DNA from: Verrucomicrobiota bacterium
GTDB lineage: Bacteria; Verrucomicrobiota; Verrucomicrobiia; Limisphaerales; J093
Reading direction: 5' to 3'
NCBI GenBank assembly: GCA_027493615.1
Contig: JAOSKK010000034.1
Coordinates: 398,472-462,471, forward strand
DNA: 64,000 bases
A program made the translations under genes and the position numbers. Below, piece by piece: positions 52,566 through 60,201 of the stretch (the stretch's first letter is position 1; each line of letters starts with the position of its first letter). Under the pieces are notes generated by a model, which saw only the letters and a program-made list of their open reading frames with translations, had not been told where the DNA came from and made no database searches.

Positions 52566-53037
52566 GCCGCCAAACTGCGTTGCAGGCCGTTGAACGTCAA
52601 GTCAGGCGATGATCGGCAACGCCGGCGGAAGGCCTGACGTCTGGCTCGCGCCCGCAGCTTCGCGCTGGGGGCGCCGACCACCTGAACATCCCCTCTGTGT
52701 CTCTCGCGCCTCTGTGGTTCCGAACCAAGCCGTTGCACCACAGAGACGCGAGAGACACAGAGGGGGCCGGGGCGGGAAGGCCGCGGAAGGCCGCGGTGGC
52801 GGGGTCCGGCCGGGCACCTCACCGGATGGAACCGCCTCTCGAGATCCCATCCCAACCTGGTGTTCACCAACGCATCAGATCGGGAACGCCTCCGCCGAAA
52901 GGGCTCGTCGGTCCCCCGCTACGCCGTTCTCCGTCCCGCTCCCTTCCGGCTCGTCCCATCACGCCTTCACCCCCGCCTCACCCCGCTCAGCCGACCGGTC
53001 GCGAGACGGCGACAATTGTCAAATGTCAATGTTTGAC
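52566..53037 (+). repeat. Composite island repeat, unit 10
   Basis: Begins at about 52685 directly with the hairpin (52691-52763; the proximal part is missing), then the distal part and a full box ending TTTGACCCC at about 53038. The first 120 bp hold nothing I can assign. Confidence 0.75.
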
Positions 53038-53380
53038 CCCATTGTCCTCTCCGCCCGAAGGGCGCCGGCCATCGTAGACGTGGGCATCGCCCACGGTCCT
53101 GGTCCCCCGAACTCCCCCTCGCCCTGTAAGGGCAGGTCCACCCGGATCGGCGGCGGGCGTGCTCCCATCCTGGGTCGCCCCTTCAGGGCGGAGAGATCGT
53201 TTGGGAACGCGGTTCCGCGGGCGATACCCGCGGCTACGATGGCATCAGGCCTTCGGCCTGCACCAAGCCGTTCCACCACAGAGACACGAGGGCCGGGTCC
53301 CTGATGCCGTAACCCCCGGCGCTGAGGAGGACAAGACCAGAGCGCCCCGCCCATCCGCATCCGCGCCATCCGCGCCATCC
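53038..53380 (+). repeat. S repeat copy 3 and left part of unit 11, cut by a group II intron
   Basis: S block (53038-53265), then half a hairpin (CCAAGCCGTTCCACCACAG, near 53262-53281) and the proximal repeat tract CCGCATCCGCGCCATCC up to 53380, where the intron starts. The repeat resumes at 55355 with CGGTCCAATGCCGGGG. Confidence 0.75.
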
Positions 53381-55354
53381 GGAAAGCGCCAAGCAAGCTG
53401 AATGGTTCTTGTTAACTGCAACGTGTTAGCCCTGGTAAATGGTCGAGAGCCAGGTAGCCGACCCTTACGCGGATGGGGGCGACCCTGTCCGTGGACGCTG
53501 GGGAAGGCCAACGCGCGAGCCGTAGCGTCCCGCGAACTCGGTTCGGCCTCGTTACGCGAAATCGGGAGTGGCCAGTCTGCCGGATTTGATGAAGCCTGCA
53601 CCGGTGGGGAAGCCTCGATCACGTGCACCCACCGGACTCCCCGGGGTGGAAGGAGACAGCGCGCGCGGACAGAACCAGTCGGAACTTGGGAGGCCCGGTT
53701 CGGTGTCCTGGCTTGTCCAGGGCCACTCCCGGCGGGAAGCCATAACCGTCGGCGGGGCCGGATCGCGGCGTCGGATGGGCTCATAGTAGCGGCGAACCTT
53801 CGATCAAGTCGGAGGGGAGCGAAGGAGCCCTGGCCAGAGTCAAGCCGAGTCAGAGGTGCCGGGGGCTGATTGGTATGCAAGTGCCTACGACAGAACCGGT
53901 GGTGGAGGAGCTGACCTTTCGGGAAGCGATCCTGCCGCCGAACCTCCGGGAACTGAGACAGAAGCTGGGCCAGAAAGCCAAGCAACAGAAGCGATTCCGC
54001 TTCTACAGTCTCTACGGCCTGGTGTGTCGGCCGGAAGTGCTGGAAGCCGCGTGGGCGGCCGTACGGCGCAACGGCGGGGCACCGGGCGTGGACCAAGTGA
54101 GCATCGAACCGATCGGGGCGACGCCGGAAAGCGAAGCCGCCTTTCTGGACGAACTGCAACGCAGCCTGCGGGAGAAGACCTACCGAGCCCAACCGGTGCG
54201 GCGGGTGTACATCCCCAAGGCGAACGGGAAATGGCGACCGCTGGGCATTCCGACGGTGCGGGACCGGGTGGTGCAGGCGGCGGTGTTGCTGATCCTGGAG
54301 CCGATCTTTGAAGCCGACTTCGAAGATTGCTCCTACGGGTTTCGGCCCGGACGTTCGGCGCACGACGCCCTGCAAGCCATTGAGGCCCATCTGAAGGGGG
54401 GCCTGGCGGCGGTGTATGATGCGGACCTGGCCGGCTACTTCGACAGCATTCCCCACGACAAGCTCATCGCCTGTCTGCGGATGCGCGTGGTGGACGGTTC
54501 GGTGCTGGGATTGATCCGACAATGGCTGAAGGCGCCGGTGGTGGAGCCGCCCAAGGACGGGAAACCGCCGACGGTGCAGCGCAATGACCGGGGCACGCCG
54601 CAAGGCGGGGTCCTGAGTCCGCTGCTGGCCAATGTGTATCTGCACTGGTTCGATCACGTCTTTCATCGGGCGGACGGACCGGCGCAGTGGGCCAAGGCGA
54701 AGCTGGTCCGCTATGCGGACGACTTCGTGGTGTTGGCGCGGTACGTGAGTCCGCGTCTGCGCGACTGGCTCGAGGGCAAGCTGGAAGGCTGGCTGGGGTT
54801 GCAGATCAACCGGGAGAAGACCCGCGTGCTCGATCTGCGGCAACCGGGCCAGAGCCTGGATTTTCTGGGCTACACGTTTCGGCAGGACCGCGACCAGTAT
54901 GGCCGCCCGCAGCGTTACTGGAACCTGGTGCCCTCGCGCAAGGCGGTGGCGCGGGAACGGGAGACGTTGCGGGGGTTGATCAGTCCGCAGCAATGCTCCA
55001 CGCCGCTGCCGGAGTTGGTCGGGCGCTTGAACCGTCACCTGCGGGGCTGGGCCAACTACTTTGGGCTCGGCTACCCGCGGAACGTGTTTCGGCACCTGAA
55101 CCACTTCGTGCGGTATCGGTTGGGCCAGCATCTGCAGCGGCGCAGTCAACGGGGCTGGCGGGCCCGCAAGGGGGGTCAGCCTGTACGCGCACTTGGAGCG
55201 GTTGGGACTGGTTCGTTTGTGAATGCGTTCTGGAAGAGACGACTCTGGCGAGAGCCGGATGGGGGAAATCTCCATGTCCGGTTCGACGAGGGAGAGGGGA
55301 GCGGCGGTCATTGGTCCTCGGACCTTTCATCCCGTGCTCTCCTCTCTACTCTAC
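53381..55354 (+). mobile_element. Group II intron, copy 1
   Basis: Retroelement of about 1.97 kb inserted in a composite repeat between ...GCCATCCG and CGGTCCAATG. The 5' ribozyme part (53381-53874) has several GC stems. The intron-encoded reverse transcriptase occupies domain IV. Domain V is visible at 55254-55286 (GAGCCGGATGGGGGAAATCT, then CCATGTCCGGTTC, a hairpin with the bulged stem typical of the family), followed by a domain VI stem. The 3' end at ...CTAC is canonical. The exact 5' base is uncertain; no GTGCG start is obvious. Confidence 0.75.
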
Positions 55355-55524
55355 CGGTCCAATGCCGGGGCCGTTCTGGATATCCGACGGGTCACCCTCC
55401 GACCTCCTTCTGTGTCTCTCGCGCCTCTGTGGTTCCGGAACCAAGCCGTTCCACCACAGAGACACGAGGGACACAGAGGGTGCCGAGGCCGGAAGGCCGA
55501 GGAAGGCCGCGGTGCCGGAGTTAG
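53875..55524 (+). CDS. ltrA: Group II intron reverse transcriptase/maturase, copy 1 (C-terminus frameshifted)
   Basis: Multifunctional intron protein. The reverse transcriptase has YIPKANGKWRPLGIPTVRDR, FRPGRSAHDALQAI, DADLAGYFDSIPH, TPQGGVLSPLLANVYL and the catalytic VRYADDFVVLAR. The maturase domain follows (GRLNRHLRGWANYFGLGYP). No HNH endonuclease domain is present, as in retrohoming-limited classes. Compared with copy 2, one extra G at 55172-55177 (six versus five) shifts the end, so the frame runs to 55524 instead of the native stop at 55220-55222. Confidence 0.93.
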   Translation: MQVPTTEPVVEELTFREAILPPNLRELRQKLGQKAKQQKRFRFYSLYGLVCRPEVLEAAWAAVRRNGGAPGVDQVSIEPIGATPESEAAFLDELQRSLREKTYRAQPVRRVYIPKANGKWRPLGIPTVRDRVVQAAVLLILEPIFEADFEDCSYGFRPGRSAHDALQAIEAHLKGGLAAVYDADLAGYFDSIPHDKLIACLRMRVVDGSVLGLIRQWLKAPVVEPPKDGKPPTVQRNDRGTPQGGVLSPLLANVYLHWFDHVFHRADGPAQWAKAKLVRYADDFVVLARYVSPRLRDWLEGKLEGWLGLQINREKTRVLDLRQPGQSLDFLGYTFRQDRDQYGRPQRYWNLVPSRKAVARERETLRGLISPQQCSTPLPELVGRLNRHLRGWANYFGLGYPRNVFRHLNHFVRYRLGQHLQRRSQRGWRARKGGQPVRALGAVGTGSFVNAFWKRRLWREPDGGNLHVRFDEGEGSGGHWSSDLSSRALLSTLPVQCRGRSGYPTGHPPTSFCVSRASVVPEPSRSTTETRGTQRVPRPEGRGRPRCRS

Positions 55525-55771
55525 AACGGACGCCTCACCGGCGGGCACCGCTCCTCGCGATCCCATCCCAACCTGCTGTTCACCAACGCATCAGATCGGG
55601 AACGTCTCCGCCGCAAGGACTCGCCGTTCCCCGCTACGCCGTCCTCCGTGCCGCTCCCTCCTGCCACGGCCAATCCCCGTCCACCCCGCCTCACCTCGCT
55701 CAGCCAACCGGTCGGGAGGCATCGACAAATGTCAAATGTCAATGTTTGACCCCATCGGTTCTTCGCTTGGT
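55355..55771 (+). repeat. Composite repeat unit 11, right part after intron
   Basis: Resumes at CGGTCCAATGCC; hairpin at 55406-55480; distal part; full box ending TTTGACCCC at about 55753, 19 bp before the next module. Confidence 0.8.
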
Positions 55772-56107
55772 TTATGGACGGTTAACTCTCACAAGCTGGC
55801 CGGCCAGGGATGGAGCCTCAACAATCGCCTGATGGATGCGCTCGGCTTGCCGTCGGAAGTCCGGATCATAGGTGCAAACGATGATCCCGGCATGAGCCGG
55901 CTGCTGACGGTGCAGGCGGATGAAATGCAGACGGTTGAGCGTCAGCAACGCGCGAGACGCGCTCGTTGCGAAAGCCAACACCTCCGTGTCCGGCACCGCT
56001 TGATCCGACCTGCCCGCCTCCTGGCTCGTGAGCACGTCGTGGCCCATGGCCCGCAATGACTCAACGACCGGCAGCGGGAAGTTCTCGTCGGTGTAGAGGC
56101 GTGCCAT
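55772..56107 (-). CDS. DUF5615 PIN-like toxin
   Basis: 111 residues, intact: MARLYTDENFPLPVVESLRA with the first acidic pair, GHDVLTSQEAGRSDQAVPDT, and the Asn-Asp-like strand LLTLNRLHF. This is the toxin partner of DUF433 antitoxins, a VapC45-like presumed RNase. The ATG at 56107 overlaps the upstream stop (TGATG). Confidence 0.9.
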   Translation of the reverse strand: MARLYTDENFPLPVVESLRAMGHDVLTSQEAGRSDQAVPDTEVLAFATSASRALLTLNRLHFIRLHRQQPAHAGIIVCTYDPDFRRQAERIHQAIVEAPSLAGQLVRVNRP

Positions 56108-56436
56108 CACTCCGCTTCGTTCGCCTCGATCTGCCGGGTGATCTCGTCGCGATGAGACCGCACAAAAGCCCAGGCGTTGGCGAGATCTTCCGCACGTAAA
56201 GTGGGATAACTGCGGAGCAATTCGGCCTCCGATGTCCCCAGACGCCGAGCCTGCTCCAGCACCCACACGGGAATGCGCGTGCGGACCACGCACGGTTCGC
56301 CCCCGCACACGCCCGGCCGGCTTTCGATGCCAGGGAACGCGTCACCCAGATCGCGAGCCGTCCAGAGCAGCACCTGCGCCTTCTCCGCCCGGGATAGCTT
56401 GGCGAGCAGGGCCTCGGCCATCTCCAATGCACTCAT
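56107..56436 (-). CDS. DUF433-family antitoxin
   Basis: 109 residues. An N-terminal helical part (MSALEMAEALLAKLSRAEKA) is followed by the DUF433 core with GIESRPGVCGGEPCVVRTRI, PVWVLEQARRLGTSEAELL and LRAEDLANAWAFVRSH. Start ATG at 56436. Coupled to the DUF5615 gene. Confidence 0.92.
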   Translation of the reverse strand: MSALEMAEALLAKLSRAEKAQVLLWTARDLGDAFPGIESRPGVCGGEPCVVRTRIPVWVLEQARRLGTSEAELLRSYPTLRAEDLANAWAFVRSHRDEITRQIEANEAE

Positions 56437-57110
56437 GATCCGAGGGGAGCTTAGCGCCCTGCGGGCTTGTGGCAAGCTTGCCCCCCGTAACGCGCAGTCT
56501 TGCTCCGAGAGCCCGCAGCGACCCCCGAGCTTGGGCGGTTGAAGCCCGATCGTCCACCGCCGCCGAGGCACGGGTCACGCCACGAGCGGGAAGGGGAGGC
56601 CGACACAAGGGCCAGGTCCCCGATGCCGTAACCGCCGGGCGTCGAGGCGGAAAAGATCAGAGCTCCTCGCCCGTTCCGCATCCGCACCATCCGGGCCATC
56701 CGCGGTCCAATGCCGGGGCCGTTCTGGATGTCCGACGGCTCACCCTCCGACCTCCTTCTGTGTCTCCCGCGCCTCTGTGGTTCCGAGCCAACGCGCTGCA
56801 CCACAGAGATGCGAGAGACACAGAGGGTGCCGGGACGGGAAGAAGGCCGCGGAAGGCCGCGGCGGCGGGGTCAGAACGGACGCCTCGCCGGCGGGGACCG
56901 CCCCTCGCGATCCCATGCCAACCTACTGTCCGCCAACGCGTCAGATCCGGAACGTCTTCACCGAAAGGGCTCGCCGGTCCCCCGCTCACGCCCGTCCTCC
57001 ATCCCGCTCCCTCCTGCCGCGTCCGATCACGCCTTCACCCACGCCGCACTCCGCTCAGCCAACCGGCCGGGAGGCAGAGACAAATGTCAAATGTCAATGT
57101 TTGCGCCCAT
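56437..57110 (+). repeat. Composite island repeat, unit 12 (last)
   Basis: Repeat from about 56580, hairpin at 56753-56827, distal part, and a box ending TGTTTGCGCCC (altered from TTTGACCCC) at about 57081-57105. It is the last unit in this orientation. Confidence 0.78.
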
Positions 57111-57785
57111 TGTCTTCGTATCACGGCGGTTGGAATGAAACGTTGGTGTTCAGACATAGGCTTTGACACCCGGCCTGCGGCGTTCCTCGACTCGGTCCTG
57201 ACCGTGACCTTTGACGCGCTTTCGATCCCGTGGCTTCGCCGCTTCCGGCCGCTCCACCACAGGTCCAGCTCCGGCATCTCAGCCTTCAGGTCTGCGTCTT
57301 CAGTGCTCATCGATCCGACCGGCGATACGCCCCGTTCTTCCTTCGGGCCTTCAGCGCGTCGCCACGCCTACTATGCCCTCGGCTGACTCCTCGCTCGCCT
57401 TCCCGCCGCCTCTCGACGACGGTAGCCACTGGGGCAGCGAACAAGGTCTCCCCGGGTAATGCGCACACACCTCCCCGCTCATCCGCGCCGCATATACACC
57501 ACGACCTTCCGGACAAGCTTCGGACTTCGACGATATTCGCCGTCTCATCTCCATCGCAGTGCCTCGTATGCGGTTCTTGTTCATCACGGTAGCGTTTTGC
57601 CTGCGGCTTCCTTCGGATTCCACCTCACGGTGGACACCCTTGCCGTCCGGCTAGCACTTCCCCCTTGTCGGGCGTGCGGGACTTCAACCCCCAAGTGTGT
57701 GCGCCCTGCCGGGCGCACGAAGCAGAAGGGGCGCCGCCCTCGGCGCCCCTCGCTACATCTGCGACCTGCGATCGGGCAGCTGTGT
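57111..57785. other. Non-coding tract with strong hairpins
   Basis: About 675 bp in which I can support no gene although frames are open. It contains phrases such as CTATGCCCTCGGCTGACTCC, GGTCTCCCCGGGTAATGC and CACCTCACGGTGGACACCC. I recall these from widely dispersed non-coding repeats, but I cannot name the family. At its end are two tight hairpins: GTGCGCCC-TGCC-GGGCGCAC (57700-57719) and AGGGGCGCCG-CCCT-CGGCGCCCCT (57728-57751). The second could terminate transcription of the VPDGG gene region. Confidence 0.45.
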
Positions 57786-58523
57786 TTAGCTCCGGCGGGA
57801 GAGATACCCTAGCCCCAGCACGCTCATTCCAAGCAGTAGCATAGTCGTTCCTCCGTCCGGGACACGTCCGTTGTTGATGTAACTATCGCTCCCGCCCCCT
57901 GGGGCAATTGAGCCAATATGCAAACCGATGCGCAGCGCGGGCGCTCCTTGTGCATCAACGATCTCTCCGTCGAGAGACTTGATCACATCCTGCAGGGTCT
58001 TACCGGCGAGCAGTTCAAACACAACCCCAAGGTATTCTTTCGGGTCCACGCCATTCTTGAACGCGCCCGAAGGTGCGTCAGCCTTGGCAGAAAAGCCGGC
58101 GCTTGTTACGAACGGAGGGCTCACCGTGTTGCCTTCCGGGAAGTTGTTCGCATCCGCCACGGCGGTGAAGTCAACGTCTTGATGGCCATACGCACCAAGG
58201 AAATTCTGGTCCTTATCGATAAGTCCCGCCAATCCCAAAAGGGAGCCATCATCGAAGTATACTTCCTTAATAGCGGAATTGATCGGACCTGCGTTCCTGA
58301 AGTTGAACAATACCCCGCTATGGTTGACAGCACCTATCGTCCAACTCGCCGCACTCACATCGACGAACAGTTGGCCGGACAGATCGGACTCATATGGAGG
58401 GCTACCGATCAAGTTGAAGCTATACGTGTATGTTAGGGCACCTGCCGTTTGGCTCAAGGCCAACCCCGCCATACACCCTAGCGCGAGCAGGTGTTTCTTA
58501 CTTCGTGCTTTCATGTTGAGCAT
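57786..58523 (-). CDS. VPDSG/PEP-CTERM-type secreted protein
   Basis: About 245 residues, intact. The signal peptide reads KKHLLALGCMAGLALSQTAG, and a beta-rich secreted body follows (LTYTYSFNLIGSPPYESDLS and onwards). It ends in the exosortase-sorting tail: VPDGGTT, a hydrophobic helix LLLGMSVLGLGYL and a short basic tail SRRS. Exosortase would cleave it during export. The start is at 58523 or 58514 (both ATG), preceded by AAAGAAAG. Codon and base use are visibly less GC-rich than neighbours. The protein body is unlike any family I recognise. The exosortase gene is not in this window. Confidence 0.85.
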   Translation of the reverse strand: MLNMKARSKKHLLALGCMAGLALSQTAGALTYTYSFNLIGSPPYESDLSGQLFVDVSAASWTIGAVNHSGVLFNFRNAGPINSAIKEVYFDDGSLLGLAGLIDKDQNFLGAYGHQDVDFTAVADANNFPEGNTVSPPFVTSAGFSAKADAPSGAFKNGVDPKEYLGVVFELLAGKTLQDVIKSLDGEIVDAQGAPALRIGLHIGSIAPGGGSDSYINNGRVPDGGTTMLLLGMSVLGLGYLSRRS

Positions 58524-59384
58524 CTTTCTTTGACTGCTGTGTGTTTGAGTACTCAGGTCTGATTGGTTGCCAACTACCATCCGGTCGTTGCTTTTATCAC
58601 TTTCGGGCCCCATTGAGCAGATTGCAGGCCAAGCTTCACATTCCCCAAAGAGGCGCCATGATTGCATTCGTTTCATATTCGGGCACAATAACTTAAGATC
58701 TCGATGTACCAAGTCCTCAGTCCGGCGCACGGGTCAAGCCGCCACCGGCAGTGTAAAGAGATACAGTTGCAGAGGGACCAATCCGTTGCTGGCGGATTGA
58801 AATGGTTTATAACCGACTCTGCGTGAGAGTCTTGAGATATAACATTCATCCGTAAACATCTCCGACATTTGCAGTCCCGCTCGCGAGAGTAGAGACAATG
58901 GGGTCAGATCCATACATTTGACATTTCTGTATGCCCAAGTCCTTGCTGAGAAGCGTGATCAGCGGGCGAACGGTGGTGGCTATAGGCCGATGGGGAGCTC
59001 GGTTGGGGATTGAGGCGATCCATCGGGGCGACTGCGGTTCTCGCGGGAAACCCGCTGGCAGGGTCTCCGCCCAAGATAGGAGTCAAACGATAGTTTTCGC
59101 ATCTCCGCCGCCTCATTCCTTCGTTCGTCTGGTCCGCCCGACTGCAAGCAGAGTGGGTCAGACCGCAACACTTGACATCTGATCTCACGAAAGTCACTGC
59201 AGCGAAGCGGGATCGCTGAGTGCAAGGCGGATACTGGAGACCGATGTGCCAAACCTGCGCCTCTCGTCGGCACGCCGGTGGGGTCAGTCCCTGAAACCTG
59301 AATTCTGGCGGGCATCGGGCGAACGCGCATGGGCGGTGCCGGTCTTGCTGTGGCCTTGCCGAGGGGGCCGCGTGGCCATCGACC
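58524..59384. other. Long intergenic region with boundary boxes in reverse orientation
   Basis: No gene is supported. 58524-58880 is comparatively AT-rich. At 58896-58925 the box appears reversed (CAATGGGGTCAGATCC, then CATTTGACATTTCT), with a second, degenerate reversed one at 59153-59180 (GGGTCAGACCGCAACACTTG). At 59282 lies the motif GGGGTCAGTCCCTGAAAC in + orientation, 100 bp past the end of the VapC gene. Confidence 0.55.
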
Positions 59385-59817
59385 TTAGCCGTCCGAGCTT
59401 GCCGGTTGCGGGGCGAGGACCTTGAGCATCGGAAAGACCGATCTGAAGTCCGCTTCGTTTCGGGTGAGGATGCCGTGAAAGCGGCACGCGAAAGCGCCGA
59501 TCAGAACGTCGGCGACCGGTCGCTTGGGGAGCCTGCCAGCGCGTCGTCCGGCCACATAGCGGTGCCATGCTTCGTGGGCCGCCAAGGTGTCTGCCAGCGT
59601 CCAAGCTTCCGGGCCATCTCACGCCGAGATTCCAGAGGAACTCGTCCTGGAGAGATGCATCACCGTTGAAGACCGGCGCGAGTTCGGCGTAGGTGACAGG
59701 GCTGATCACCAATCCAAGCGCTCGGTGGGCGTCAATCAGAGCCGCGGAGGCGGCTCCGAACGAGGGATCCTCCTCGGCCACGTCGATGAGGAGGTAAGTG
59801 TCCAGCACCCGGGCCAT
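59385..59817 (-). CDS. VapC-like PIN toxin (frameshifted)
   Basis: PIN domain in two frames. The N-terminus MARVLDTYLLIDVAEEDPSF holds the first Asp and VISPVTYAELAPVF the Glu. After a shift near 59620 (one extra G in CCCGGAAG) the rest is EAWTLADTLAAHEAWHRY, PVADVLIGAFACRFHGILTR and NEADFRSVFPML, with the later Asp residues. Repaired length of about 143 residues is normal. The start overlaps the upstream antitoxin stop (TGATG at 59819-59815). Confidence 0.82.
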
Positions 59818-60038
59818 CAGTCGCGCTCCCCTTCTCGGATGTCGGACATCCACTCGGTTGTGGAGCGGACCTGGGGACGACACCGCCGGGCAAAGCCCAG
59901 CATCGCACGAGCGCCCCGCGGAGAACTACGAGTGGCCGGGGTGGGCAACTCGCGCGCCTGTAGCCACGCGAGCAACTCCCATGCACGGGCTTCATCCAAC
60001 CCCTTCACCTTCTCCACCGCCAGTTCGACCGCGTTCAT
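59817..60038 (-). CDS. Antitoxin of VapC module
   Basis: 73 residues: MNAVELAVEKVKGLDEARAW followed by ELLAWLQARELP and an Arg-rich tail ending SDIREGERD. This start is typical of small antitoxins that precede PIN toxins of this type. Start ATG at 60038. Its upstream region is cut short by the poly-G tract and the group II intron copy 2. Confidence 0.75.
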   Translation of the reverse strand: MNAVELAVEKVKGLDEARAWELLAWLQARELPTPATRSSPRGARAMLGFARRCRPQVRSTTEWMSDIREGERD

Positions 60039-60134
60039 ACGGCGGAGCGCGCCGCCCGGGGGAGTGAGGTCTGCCGACCCCGGCGCCCGGGTCTGTCCCC
60101 TAAACTCTAATTTGGGGAAGTGACGACCGCGATT

Positions 60135-60201
60135 GGCGGGGGGGGGGGGGGGGGGTGCGGGGGGGGGGGTGGGGGGCGCGCGCGCGCGGAGGCGGCGCGC
60201 C
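60135..60201. other. Poly-G and CG-repeat tract, probable artefact or junction
   Basis: G18 (60138-60155), G11 (60159-60169), G6 (60171-60176), then alternating CG, directly at the 3' end of intron copy 2. Nothing else in the window is like it. It may be a sequencing or assembly artefact at a repeat boundary. Confidence 0.7.

Noticed and set aside
43358..57110. CRISPR array from the regularly recurring hairpins
   Set aside because: Units are 0.4-0.6 kb with genes between them, not 25-40 bp repeats with short spacers; no cas genes.
43358..57110. Classical integron cassette array
   Set aside because: No integron integrase and no attC-type paired core sites; modules occur in both orientations.
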